DNA from: Cytophagaceae bacterium ABcell3
Lineage (GTDB): Bacteria; Bacteroidota; Bacteroidia; Cytophagales; Cytophagaceae
Assembly: GCA_030913385.1 (NCBI GenBank)
Contig: CP133159.1
Location: 2,316,584-2,380,583, forward strand
DNA: 64,000 nucleotides
Direction of reading: 5' to 3'
The position numbers were made by a program, and so were the translations under genes. Below the pieces are notes generated by a model that saw nothing but the letters and a program-made list of their open reading frames with translations, was not told the origin of the DNA and did not search any database. Below, in pieces: positions 26,764 through 36,200 of this stretch (position 1 is the first letter of the stretch; the number at the start of each line of letters is the position of its first letter).

Positions 26764-28302
26764 ATGCAGAAGACCCCTAAAAGGCGTGCACCACGCTGCG
26801 AATATTCAAGTCCCAGCCAGTTGTCAATTATTGGTTTCGAGACACCGTTTCATAATCAGCTTGACCCCAACAACCGGTGGGTTTTGCTCAGCAACAAAAT
26901 TCCATGGGATGAACTTGTCAATCTCTACAACAAACGCAATCCTCCAAAAAAGACAGGGAGACCGGCGCTTAACCCTCGTGTGCTGATTGGAGTGGTGATC
27001 ATCAAGCATATCCTCAACCTGGATGATCGTGAGACAGTTGCCCAGATTACCGAAAACATGTATCTGCAATACTTTCTGGGGTACAGTTCTTATATCAAGG
27101 AGCCTCCATTTGATCCATCTTTGTTTGTAGATATCAGAAAACGGTTGGGGCAGGAACTTATCAATGCGATGAATGAAAGGATCCATGAGTTTTACATGGA
27201 AAAAGCCCCAAAAAAAGTTGACAAAACTACGAAAGGAAAAAATGACCCTCCTTCCTTTGCCAGTGGGCAAGAGTCTAACAAAGGAGAGGCAATCTTTGAC
27301 GCAACTGCCTGTCCTCAAGATATCATTTACCCAACCGATTTGGGGCTGCTGAACAAAGCAAGGGAAATCACCCAACAGATCATAGATGAGCTTCATTGTA
27401 AAAATACCCAGGGGAAGAAACCAAGGACTTACAGAAAAATAGCTCGTAAAACCTATCTGAAGGTGGCCCAGAACAAGAATCCATCAAGAAAAGTAATTCG
27501 CAAAGGGATAAAAGCCCAGCTCCAATACCTTAGAAGAAACTTCAAGACCATTGAAAAGCAGCTGGACAGCTTTGAGGTTTTTCCTTTGTGTCATCGTACA
27601 CAGCGGTCATACTGGGTCATTCAGACACTTTATGAACAACAGCTTGGCATGTTTAAGAACCGGGGCCACCATGTAGCAGATCGGATTGTTAGTATCCATC
27701 AGCCTCATGTGCGACCTATTGTACGGGGAAAGTCACGAGCCAAAACTGAATTTGGAGCCAAGATCCACCTTAGCATGGTGGATGGTTTTTCCTTTCTGGA
27801 CACTGTGTCCTGGGAGGCTTTTAACGAGGGCAGTCATCTTGTTGATTACGTTGAAAAATATCGGAAACGGTTTGGTTTTTATCCTGCCAAAGTACTGGCA
27901 GACAAAATTTACTGCACCCGTGAAAACCGGAAGTGGTTGAAGGGAAAAGGAATAAAACTGGCAGCCAAACCTTTGGGCAGGCCATCCGCAAAGGCAGTGG
28001 AAAACCACGTAAGTCCAGGAGAGAGGAATCCGGTTGAAGGAAAGTTTGGACAAGCAAAAAACAGCTATGGGATGAACCGTATCCGTGCCAGACTTAAGAA
28101 TACCAGCCAAACGTGGATCGCCTCAATAATCCTGGTGCTCAACCTGGTCAAATTGACCAGGCAGGCACTCTATTTTCTGAGTTTTTCAGCATGGCATAAG
28201 TCAATTTTTAACATAATTCGGGGTCTGAAAGACGTATTTGAAAGGATGACAATAAAAAACCGGCCTGGCGAGCGCTCAGGGCCGGTTTTTTACATATGTT
28301 AA
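26764..28302 (+). CDS. IS5/IS1182-like transposase
   Basis: A DDE transposase of about 512 residues. An N-terminal DUF772-type domain (TGRPALNPRVLIGVVIIKHI and YLQYFLGYSSY) is followed by a long insertion rich in Lys/Arg, then the RNase-H-like fold with acidic candidates in EAIFDATACPQD, VLADKIYCTREN and NPVEGKFGQAKNSYG. The group is usually filed under IS5 or a neighbouring unclassified family; I cannot fix the subgroup. I prefer the ATG at 26764 to a GTG 12 bases upstream. An intrinsic terminator lies inside its last codons. Confidence 0.92.
   Translation: MQKTPKRRAPRCEYSSPSQLSIIGFETPFHNQLDPNNRWVLLSNKIPWDELVNLYNKRNPPKKTGRPALNPRVLIGVVIIKHILNLDDRETVAQITENMYLQYFLGYSSYIKEPPFDPSLFVDIRKRLGQELINAMNERIHEFYMEKAPKKVDKTTKGKNDPPSFASGQESNKGEAIFDATACPQDIIYPTDLGLLNKAREITQQIIDELHCKNTQGKKPRTYRKIARKTYLKVAQNKNPSRKVIRKGIKAQLQYLRRNFKTIEKQLDSFEVFPLCHRTQRSYWVIQTLYEQQLGMFKNRGHHVADRIVSIHQPHVRPIVRGKSRAKTEFGAKIHLSMVDGFSFLDTVSWEAFNEGSHLVDYVEKYRKRFGFYPAKVLADKIYCTRENRKWLKGKGIKLAAKPLGRPSAKAVENHVSPGERNPVEGKFGQAKNSYGMNRIRARLKNTSQTWIASIILVLNLVKLTRQALYFLSFSAWHKSIFNIIRGLKDVFERMTIKNRPGERSGPVFYIC
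28254..28291. terminator. bidirectional terminator at the IS 3' end
   Basis: AAAAAACCGGCC (28254-28265) pairs perfectly with GGCCGGTTTTTT (28280-28291). It lies within the transposase coding end and faces the disrupted toxin gene, so it would stop transcription in both directions. Confidence 0.85.
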
Positions 28303-28313
28303 ATTTGAGTTTT

Positions 28314-28724
28314 TCAGCAGACCCTAGCTATTTCTGGACTTAAAATTGGCAAATCTGATTTCTTAAAATCCTTACTGTTCCTGGTTATTATTCCCTCAAT
28401 AACTTTCACTCTTAATGCAGAATTATATTGAATGGCATCCTCGTAATCAGAAAAGTTGCTCTTTAAAGAGTTTCGAATTATAGAATTATCAAGAGGAATG
28501 GTGTTCACCAAATCAGCTAACTCTGATAAAAGCATAATTGCTGTTTTATGTCCACTAATTTTATTTATGATATAGTAGAGGTTGTTAAAAGATATAGCAG
28601 ATACATAGATTTCAATTTTTTCCTGTAGTTTATACTCAAAAAGTACCTCTGCGTAGTCAGAAAAAGGTTTTCTATCAGATAAAAAATCAAGCAGAACGTT
28701 AGTGTCAATTAAAAAATGTCTCAT
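28314..28724 (-). CDS. PIN-domain toxin (VapC-like), 3' end replaced by IS
   Basis: A 136-residue PIN-domain ribonuclease of a type II toxin-antitoxin pair. Acidic residues expected for metal binding are visible at the start (FLIDTNVLLDFL, D7), in FSDYEDAIQ and in IITRNSKDF. The final residues RVC and the stop codon come from the IS end. Joining the codon before the IS to the far flank (26671 down to 26648) gives IKLTEEK and a TAA, presumably the ancestral C-terminus. The catalytic core is complete, so the toxin may still work. Its start overlaps the antitoxin stop by 4 bp. Confidence 0.85.
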   Translation of the reverse strand: MRHFLIDTNVLLDFLSDRKPFSDYAEVLFEYKLQEKIEIYVSAISFNNLYYIINKISGHKTAIMLLSELADLVNTIPLDNSIIRNSLKSNFSDYEDAIQYNSALRVKVIEGIITRNSKDFKKSDLPILSPEIARVC

Positions 28725-28966
28725 TTTAAGTATTTGTCGGAGATTGACTCTTTGAGAATATTTTTGTATTCAGTTTCTGCAGATAGTTTAACAGTTCCTT
28801 TTAGTTTTGATATTTTTGAGGAAACCTGTGGTTTTTCCGGTTTTCTTGTAATCAATTTCAAATAGTTCTCTACTAATTCAGATAGACTCTGACCTTTAGA
28901 TTTTGCAAATTGCTTTGCTTTCTCTATTGTCGCATCATCAACCGATATTGTTAGTTTCTTATTCAT
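28721..28966 (-). CDS. ribbon-helix-helix-type antitoxin of the PIN toxin
   Basis: An 81-residue protein beginning MNKKLTISVDDATIEKAKQF, which looks like a DUF6364-type antitoxin with an RHH-like N-terminus; the acidic/basic C-terminal tail would bind the toxin. The ATG at 28966 fits the family start; a longer frame begins at 29017 but adds hydrophobic residues out of pattern. It precedes the toxin with a 4-bp ATGA overlap. It is probably autoregulated from the repeats just upstream. Confidence 0.83.
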   Translation of the reverse strand: MNKKLTISVDDATIEKAKQFAKSKGQSLSELVENYLKLITRKPEKPQVSSKISKLKGTVKLSAETEYKNILKESISDKYLK

Positions 28967-28996
28967 ACGTACAAATATAACGAAAATTATACGTAT
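28965..28996 (-). promoter_or_regulatory. promoter/operator of the toxin-antitoxin pair
   Basis: On the minus strand the -7 box TATATTTG (28979-28972) is flanked by ATACGTA at 28965-28971 and ATACGTAT at 28989-28996, 24 bp apart. Such paired sites beside the -7 box are typical of antitoxin operators. The ATG lies 5 bp after the -7 box, so the message would have almost no leader. Confidence 0.45.
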
Positions 28997-29053
28997 TAAG
29001 TTTGTGTTCCGCTGCATTTCCTTAATGGCAATAACTGTTAATGTTTTTTTTGA

Positions 29054-29137
29054 GGAAAGCTTTAGCCAGGGGCAGTAGGGGAGAGCCTCTCTGGGTTTAA
29101 TACTCAGAAAATGTCAGAACTTTTTGTGGCGGACAAA
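29054..29137. repeat. dispersed repeat, copy 2
   Basis: Same ordered blocks as 24128-24220. The 318-bp gap 29018-29335 that holds it contains nothing else I can identify. Confidence 0.65.
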
Positions 29138-29335
29138 CTTGTCTGTTAAATTTCTGTGAGGTCTGGCCTACATAGGGATATTATACACCATATTAGAAGC
29201 AATTATTATGCTTCAAAGTGCGTTTGGTGATTAGAGGATTGGTTGGTTAAATTGGTCTTTCCAAAGAATAATCTCACAAATGCATGTTTGCATGCCTATT
29301 TTTCCTTACTTTTATAGTCGGTTTGGTCGTAAGAA

Positions 29336-30430
29336 ATGAAAAAAAACATCCTTTTGCTTCTTTTGCCTTTGTTTATAATAGCTATAGCTTGGGCAATTAC
29401 TTACCGTGAGCCGGTTTCTATTCTGGAATTTTCTAATCTTGAAACGGCAGCATTTTCAGATCAGGATACCGATGGGGGAAAATCACAAGTATTAGCAACG
29501 GAAGACAGTGTTAACTTCAAGTCTGTTCGCTTCAATCTGCAAGAGGGGTTTATTTCTCCCTATGCAGGCGTTTCTTTTTTTAGACCTGACAATTATTGGG
29601 ATCTTTCTGGGTATGACAATATAAAGCTAGATCTAGAGATAGAAAATATTAGAAACCTTGAATTGACCATATCTACCTACCAGAACGGGGTTACCAAAGA
29701 AAATGAGCCATTGAGCTTTAGACATAATATTCTTGAAATTCCTATTTCTGACAATTTTCAGTCTTATACCTTGGCTATCGACCGGATGGCTATAGCGCAG
29801 TGGTGGCTTGAGCGCTTTAAGCTCAGGAGTGCGGAACTCGGACATGCTGATTTGTCAAAAACTCGATCATTTTCTTTTACCGGAAAAATTAAGCTTGACC
29901 AGCACAAAGATCAGGTGATCCGAATTAATGGTATTACATTTTCCAAAGATATGAAATGGTTTTACCTTTGGTCTGGTGGCTTTTTGCTATTTTGGTTTTC
30001 TGGCTTACTGGTTTATTTTAAATTTCTTCCAAAAAAGCAGGTGGCTAATCCTTCTATTCATTATAAGCCCACAGAAGGTAAAGTGCTAAAGAGGTCAGGA
30101 GAGTTGGATGCTGCACTGGAATATCTAGCAGCTCAATATCCTGATCCAGCCCTAAGTCTTCAAGGCGTAAGTGCCACTTTGAAAATTCCTGAGAAAATAA
30201 TATCTGCGGAAATTAAAAAGAGGTTCAATCTAAGCTTTAAAGAGTATTTGAATACAATAAGGATTACCGAGGCAAAGAGGCTACTTCACTTGGAGGCGCT
30301 TCATATTAGCGAGGTTGCCTATAGGGTAGGGTTCAGTAACCCCAGTCACTTTAACCGCGTTTTTAAGTCACTCGAAGCATGTACGCCTTCAGAGTTTAGG
30401 GGCAGGGTTGTGACAGAAAAAGCCCAATAA
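29336..30430 (+). CDS. membrane-anchored AraC-family regulator with extracytoplasmic sensor domain
   Basis: A 364-residue regulator. TM1 at about 4-22; an extracytoplasmic domain (25-205) with EFSNLETAAFSDQD and VSFFRPDNYWDLSGYDNIKLDLEI, a beta-sandwich pattern resembling CIA30/CBM11-like carbohydrate-binding folds; TM2 at 209-228; then an AraC HTH (about 265-356), whose second helix-turn-helix is ISEVAYRVGFSNPSHFNRVF. It could sense a glycan outside the membrane and act at DNA. It lies 114 bp upstream of the T9SS-exported GH16 gene on the same strand, which makes that enzyme an obvious candidate target. Confidence 0.87.
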   Translation: MKKNILLLLLPLFIIAIAWAITYREPVSILEFSNLETAAFSDQDTDGGKSQVLATEDSVNFKSVRFNLQEGFISPYAGVSFFRPDNYWDLSGYDNIKLDLEIENIRNLELTISTYQNGVTKENEPLSFRHNILEIPISDNFQSYTLAIDRMAIAQWWLERFKLRSAELGHADLSKTRSFSFTGKIKLDQHKDQVIRINGITFSKDMKWFYLWSGGFLLFWFSGLLVYFKFLPKKQVANPSIHYKPTEGKVLKRSGELDAALEYLAAQYPDPALSLQGVSATLKIPEKIISAEIKKRFNLSFKEYLNTIRITEAKRLLHLEALHISEVAYRVGFSNPSHFNRVFKSLEACTPSEFRGRVVTEKAQ

Positions 30431-30507
30431 AATGCATTTATCAAGCATTTTTCATAAAATGTAAAGCCAAAATACGAAAATGTAAACCCATCTGCTCAGA
30501 GAAAATC

Positions 30508-30515
30508 TATTTTTG
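30508..30515 (+). promoter_or_regulatory. candidate -7 box before the GH16 gene
   Basis: TATTTTTG fits TAnnTTTG and lies 29 bp before the ATG. No TTG was found at a suitable distance upstream; an activator-dependent promoter would explain that. Confidence 0.35.
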
Positions 30516-30544
30516 CTCAGGTTCGAACAAATAATTTATACAAC

Positions 30545-31618
30545 ATGAAAAGAGCAAATACATTATCTATGGGTAAAATTCTACTGTCCTTGTTATTGGT
30601 TTTTCCTTTTTTGGCTGTGGCTCAAGATGACCAAGATGGTCAAGAGTCTAGTAAAGATTATAAAGGGGGAGAGGTGCAGTCTAAACAAGCATATCATTAC
30701 GGAAGGTTTGAAGCCAACTTTTATGCATCTGATGTAAGCGGTATACTTTCTACATTATTTCTTTTTGAAAATGATGGCTGGCGGGATGAGCATATTTGGC
30801 AGGAAATAGACATTGAAGTTTTTGGCAAAGCACCCCGCAATACATGGCAGAGTAATGTGATCTATCAAACCAACCCTGCCGGGCCACAAATTACAGATGA
30901 AGAAACTCATACTATCCCCGATGGTGGCTCTGTGGCCGAGTGGCACACTTATGCTATTGAGTGGACTCCTGATTATGTGGAGTGGTTTGTGAATGGACAA
31001 TCATTTCGGAAGTTTACGGATGCAGATGTTCTTGAGGTTTTAGGGGCAAAGCCTATGCTTCTAATGCTCAATTGCTGGTCTCACGAGGAAGCCGGATGGG
31101 TAGGCCCTTTGGAAGAAGACCGGCTCCCTACTTACCAATTTATTGATTATGTAAAGGTTTATGAGTGGATTGAAGGTTCTACTTTTTCAGAAGAGCCTAT
31201 TTTTGAAGACAATTTTGATAATGGCTTGTCCAATTGGAACCTTTCCGAGCATACTTTTGAAGGAAATATAGCTGATTTTGTACCTAAAAATGTAGGGAAC
31301 AAAGATGGCTCTCTGATCCTGGCTTTCTCTACAAATGACAACGACAATGTGATAAATGACGCCGTAGTGCCAGAGCGGTTGACTACATCTACTCTTGCCA
31401 CCCAAGAGGATTTTCAAGTTACATTTTACCCTAACCCAGTCAACGATCAGCTAGTACTTTCTGAAGAATGTGATTGGACTGTCATGTCGTCTATTGGGCA
31501 AGTAATTGAATCTGGAAGTTCAGCGCAGGTGAATGTGTCGGACTTAAAAACAGGTATTTACTTGCTTAAGGTGCGCAGAGGAGATGCTATGATAACAAGG
31601 AAATTTGTAAAAGAATAA
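30545..31618 (+). CDS. GH16-family glycoside hydrolase with T9SS sorting domain
   Basis: A 357-residue secreted enzyme of glycoside hydrolase family 16 (beta-glucanase, agarase and carrageenase family). The signal peptide ends near FLAVAQ. The catalytic signature EIDIE lies at residues 87-91 (nucleophile E87, acid/base E91). WHTYAIEWTPDYVEWFVNG and PMLLMLNCW are family regions. The C-terminus (from about 293) has the FYPNPVNDQLVLS opening and LKTGIYLLKV closing of a type A T9SS domain, so it is exported to the surface or medium. Substrate unknown: no SusCD pair or other degradative gene adjoins it. It ends at a terminator. Confidence 0.9.
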   Translation: MKRANTLSMGKILLSLLLVFPFLAVAQDDQDGQESSKDYKGGEVQSKQAYHYGRFEANFYASDVSGILSTLFLFENDGWRDEHIWQEIDIEVFGKAPRNTWQSNVIYQTNPAGPQITDEETHTIPDGGSVAEWHTYAIEWTPDYVEWFVNGQSFRKFTDADVLEVLGAKPMLLMLNCWSHEEAGWVGPLEEDRLPTYQFIDYVKVYEWIEGSTFSEEPIFEDNFDNGLSNWNLSEHTFEGNIADFVPKNVGNKDGSLILAFSTNDNDNVINDAVVPERLTTSTLATQEDFQVTFYPNPVNDQLVLSEECDWTVMSSIGQVIESGSSAQVNVSDLKTGIYLLKVRRGDAMITRKFVKE

Positions 31619-32572
31619 GAGCAGTTAAAGGCATAGGGACATTTTGTTTCTATGCCTTTTTTATGATGGCACAAAATTCTATGAGAGAAAAGTGTAGATT
31701 TTTTTATAGAATTTTGGTAGCTATAAGCTACCTTTTGCAAGACGCTTTATTTGACGTTACGTGCTGTAGCTGCAAGCTATAGTGAGCGTAGGTTACCAGT
31801 AAACCTTCTGGAGAAAATGAATTTCCCCCATTCTGTGAATTCTCTAATCCTGTAAATTCTGATTCAGACAACAGGATCATTTTGTTTCTATGCCTTTTTT
31901 ATGATGGCACAAAATTCTATGAGAGAAAAGTGTAGATTTTTTTATAGAATTTTGGTAGCTACAAGCTACCTTTTGCAATACGCTTTATTTGACGTTACAT
32001 GCTGTAGCTGCAAGCTACAGTGAGCGTAGATTACCAGTAAACCTTCTGGAGAAATTGAACCTCCCTCCATTCTGTAAATTCTCTAATCCTGTAAATTCTG
32101 ATTCAGACAACAGGAGCGCAGGGGAGATGCTATGATAACAAGGTAATTTGTAAAAGAATAAGAGCAGTTAAAGGCATAGGATCATTTTGTTTCTATGCCT
32201 TTTTTATGATGGCACAAAATTCTATGAGAGAAAAGTGTAGATTTTTTTATAGAATTTTGGTAGCTACAAGCTACCTTTTGCAATACGCTTTATTTGACGT
32301 TACGTGCTGTAGCTGCAAGCTACAGTGAGCGTAGGTTACTAGTAAACCTTCTGGATAAATTGAATTTCCCCCATTCTGTGAATTCTCTAATCCTGTAAAT
32401 TCTGATTCAGACAACAGGATCATTTTGTTTCTATGCCTTTTTTATGATGGCACAAAATTCTATGAGAGAAAAGTGTAGATTTTTTATAGAATTTTGGTAG
32501 CTACAAGCTACCTTTTGCAATACGCTTTATTTGACGGTACGTGCTGTAGCTGCAAGCTACAGTGAGCGTATA
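31573..32572. repeat. 543-bp tandem duplication that includes the GH16 3' end
   Basis: Copy A starts in the GH16 coding end at 31573, copy B at 32116. Copy B reproduces the GH16 terminal codons, stop and terminator, with changes. Within each copy the segment starting ATTTTGTTTCTATGCC occurs twice, at 31641 and 31879, then 32184 and 32422, a 238-bp inner spacing. Each inner unit also has GTAGCTACAAGCTAC and TGTAGCTGCAAGCTACA palindromes. The order was therefore inner duplication first, then duplication of the pair. Confidence 0.88.
31627..31662 (+). terminator. terminator of the GH16 gene
   Basis: AAAGGCATAG (31627-31636) pairs with CTATGCCTTT (31650-31659), followed by T. A second copy lies at about 32170-32205 because of the duplication. 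Confidence 0.75.
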
Positions 32573-32634
32573 AGATAGAAGGGGCAAAGGCATGTTGAAG
32601 GCGCCTTAAATGTATAATAAATATGGCCTTAAAC

Positions 32635-33030
32635 TTAATCCATGCCTGGAAAACTATCAACTACTTGGACCTTGATGTCTGGAAATTGATCTACCACTTG
32701 AACCTTGAAGTCTGGGAAGTTATCAACTTTCTGCCATTGGCCACATTTGTTTGGGAAATTATCAACAAACTGTACTTTAATATCTGGAAAGCTTTTTACA
32801 TACTGTATTTTGATGTCGGGGAAACTCTTTACAAATGTCACCTTTCCATAAAGCTTGATGTCTTTATAGGAACAATTACCTTTAAGCATATCCGTAATAA
32901 CTTCTTTTTTTTCGACATCATTCAATTCTGAAAGTGTTTTGCCTAAAGTTTTTTTATCAATAGCAGTTGATCCGCTTATAAACCCTATGCAAACTAAGCA
33001 TAATAGAAATTTTAAAATAAAATGTTTCAT
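32635..33030 (-). CDS. secreted repeat protein, probable 7(1) septoil knot fold
   Basis: A 131-residue protein with a signal peptide (about 1-20). After a short helical region (25-52) it becomes a chain of six 10-14-residue units of the form (V/I)Q(F/Y/V)V(D/K)xFPDIK: VTFVKSFPDIK, IQYVKSFPDIK, VQFVDNFPNK, QKVDNFPDFK, VQVVDQFPDIK and VQVVDSFPG. This matches my memory of the Pfam family named 7(1) septoil knot, a deeply knotted beta fold predicted in bacterial secreted proteins. Function unknown. Two Cys (C53 and C96) could form a disulphide. Confidence 0.72.
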   Translation of the reverse strand: MKHFILKFLLCLVCIGFISGSTAIDKKTLGKTLSELNDVEKKEVITDMLKGNCSYKDIKLYGKVTFVKSFPDIKIQYVKSFPDIKVQFVDNFPNKCGQWQKVDNFPDFKVQVVDQFPDIKVQVVDSFPGMD

Positions 33031-33141
33031 AAATGAAGGTGTAAAATTGGCTCTATTTAAGTTATACGATAGAGTTTCTATATGAGGGGGAAAATAACAC
33101 TAAATCACACTTTTGACAAAGTATTTCCGAAATGCTTCAGT

Positions 33142-33220
33142 CCTGAAATTAGCAGTAGAACTCCTGTATGGCAAAAAGTAGCTTTTTTGCTTTATTTTAG
33201 AGTTCTACTGCATTTTCAGG
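33142..33220 (-). terminator. long hairpin between the protease and septoil-knot genes
   Basis: CCTGAAATTAGCAGTAGAAC (from 33142) pairs with the inverse complement of GAGTTCTACTGCATTTTCAGG (33200-33220). An inner stem GCAAAAA/TTTTTGC sits at 33171-33190. It follows the protease stop codon on the minus strand and is the likely terminator, though unusually long. Confidence 0.6.
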
Positions 33221-33233
33221 GGGAAAGATAAAC

Positions 33234-36200
33234 CTATTTTTTAATTACCTTCATTACCTGTACTTCTTGACCCAACATTAGTTTTACCGTGTACATACCT
33301 GATGGAACAAACGATAAATCTATCGGGTATACTGCATTATCTCCATTAATTTGGGTTTTTTGGAAAAACACCTCTGTTCCAATGGAGTTGTAAACATTAA
33401 TGCTCACCTCTTGTGCAGGGGCTTCTATAGACAAGTGGAAAATACCATTTGACGGGTTCGGGCTGACGCTTACCTTGCTGTTCTGTTGCTCCCTTAAAGA
33501 TGTTGTTCTAGTAATTTCAATTGGTACAGAGAACATATTATTGCTTATATCCGATTCTTCTACCTCCCCTTCATAATCAATATAATATAAGATATAGTAC
33601 TGCCCTTCAATATTGTTAGGAATACTGGCTTGGGTGTTAACCTGTTCACTGCTTGAAGCTTCTATTGAACTAACTTGGGCACTGCCTAGCGGGGTGGCTT
33701 CTTGGCTATAGTTACGGTGTTGAGACAAGAAGAAATGGACACTAGTCGGAGTAGATGTTGCAGTGCCAATATTTTGTACAATACAGGATAAGTTTATATC
33801 AGATCCAGCTACTGCATTGCTGGGGTTTAAAGGAGTAGAAATGGTCAAGTCTGGCAAGTAGCTTGATCCGCCAGGGCAAGAGACATAAGCTATAAATCCA
33901 CTTTCTGTAACACTTGCATCGGTGACCATCCTGAGCGTTAAGGCGCCCGCCGGGTTTGTTGCTGTTATATCTTCCGGTAAGGAGAAGCCGGTAAGTCGGC
34001 CTAGTAATGGCGCTTGTGTGGATGTGCCATCGTAAACATAAAGGTTGTCATGCCAGTCTTCAATTTCAAAATGTATGAAACTTAAGGTTAGCATCTCGCC
34101 TTCACGTTCAGGATATAGCACAAGTGTTCCATCTATATTATCAGCATAATTAGTTTGATACCCTGCATGGTCTGTTATTATTTGCGAGCAGGTGGTCATA
34201 CTTTCCTGACCAGATTCAGGCATTGTGTGATGTGCTGTGGCTTCGTCTGTTATTAATACAGGTATGTATGCAAACCTAGCTTCATCATCTTCTCCTAAGT
34301 AAGGGTTGCTGTTTTCACGTATAATAATATAGTAATTGCCGAGACTAATATCTTGCGGTATGTCTAATCGCTCATTAATTGTAATAGAACTATTATATGG
34401 GATTGTACCGCTTTGATAGGAGCCAAGGTATCTATCATTTTGACTATAGTTTATGTCATTGGACAAGTAATAGCTAATGTTGCTATGGTATAATGTGCCG
34501 CTTCCATTGTTTGTTAAAGTCGCAGATACTGAAATATATTTGTCAGGAAATGCTGACTGGAAATTAACCGCTGCGCTTTCTATAGACACATCAGGTAAAG
34601 GTTTCTCGTCTAGGCAGGAGATTTCTGCTTCAAACCCACGGAACTCTATACTGCCATCTGAATAAAAGCGTAAAGTTAATGCCCCACCTTCCTGTGTAGC
34701 TACAATATCATGAGGGAGATCATGGCCACTATATTTCCCAAGTAGAGGGGAGGATGTAGTAGCGCCGTCAAAGATTTCCAGATAGTCAAAGTCTTCTTCA
34801 ACTTGGAAACGGGTAAAGGAAAGCTTTAAGTAAGAAGTTTGATCTTCTGGGTGTATAGTTAGCGTACCGTTGGCATCAGGAGAGTAGTTGCTGTTTCGTG
34901 CATGGTCACTGACTGAGCCTGTACATGTCGTTATTGTTTGTGACCCGGTATGTGGAACAACATATTGATCGTCTAGCGTAATATTGATTGGTTCAGTATA
35001 GGTGTTGTTACTGAGATTTGTTTCTTCTATCTCTCCTTCGAAATTTACATAGTACAAAATGTAGAATTGCCCAGAAATATTCTCAGGGATACTTGCTTGT
35101 GTAGTTATTGACAAACTCTCTTCTGGCTCTATCGAATTAACCTGAGAGCTCCCTAGGTTGATTGCATCTTGGTTATAATCAGGCTTTTGAGACAATAAGA
35201 AATGGACATTAGTAGGAGTAGATGCCGTGGAGCCAATATTCTGTATAGTACAGGATAAGTCAATAGAAGAACCTGCTATTGCATTGTTTGGGGTAGTAGT
35301 TGTAGAAATGGTCAAGTCTGGTAAATCATCGCTTGTTTCTGCTTCAGGGCAGGAAACATAAGCTATAAACCCGCTTTCTGTAACACTTGCATCGGTGACC
35401 ATCCTGAGCGTTAAGGCGCCTGCCGGGTTTGTTGCGGTTATATCTTCCGGCAAGGAAAAGCCGTTAAGTCGACCTAATAATGGAGCATGTGTTGACGTTC
35501 CATCGTACACATTAAGGTTGTCATACAAGTCTTCAAGTTCAAAATGTATAAAACTTAAGGTTAGCATTTCGCCTTCACGTTCTGGATAAAGTACAAGTGT
35601 GCCATCTATATTATTATCATAATTGTTCTGAAACCCTGCATGGTCTGTTATTATTTGTGAGCAGGTAGTAATGGTTTCTTGGCCAGATTCAGGCATTGTG
35701 TAATGCGCTGTGGCTTCATCTGTTATTTCTATAGGTATGTATGCAATCCTTGCTTCGTCATTTTCATCTAAATAAGGATTGTTGTTTTCATATAATATTA
35801 AATAGTAATTTCCTTGGCTAGTATTTTGTGGAATATTTAATACTTCGTTTATCGTAACAGAGCTATTAGGTGGAATTGCTCCATTTTGAGAGGAGCCAAG
35901 GTGAATATCATTAGGACTATAGTTTATGTCATTGGACAAGTAATAACTTATGTTGCTATTGAGTAATACACCACTTCCATTGTTTGTTAAAGTCGCATTC
36001 ACTGAAATGTATTTGTCAGGAAATGCTGACTGGAAATTAACTGCAACGTTTTCTATAAACACATCAGGTAAAGGCTTTTCGTCTATGCAGGAGATTTCTG
36101 CTTCAAATCCACGGAATTCTATACTGCCATCTGAATAAAAGCGTAAAGTTAATGCTCCTCCTGCCTGTGAAGCTACAATGTCATGAGGGAGGTTGTGGCC

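Larger units (their letters stand above)
26677..28324 (+). mobile_element. IS5-superfamily insertion sequence, complete, 6-bp TSD
   Basis: A 1648-bp element. The left end GGGTCTGCTTAGAAA and the inverse complement of the right end GGGTCTGCTGAAAAA match at 13 of 15 positions. Both sides carry TAGCTA (26671-26676 and 28325-28330). Because TAGCTA is itself a palindrome, the exact boundary could shift, but joining the flanks with one TAGCTA restores a complete toxin reading frame (see 28314-28724), which supports this boundary. Confidence 0.9.

Noticed and set aside
30521-30540. GGTTCGAAC as a tRNA T-loop
   Set aside because: No acceptor, D or anticodon stem can be built around it.
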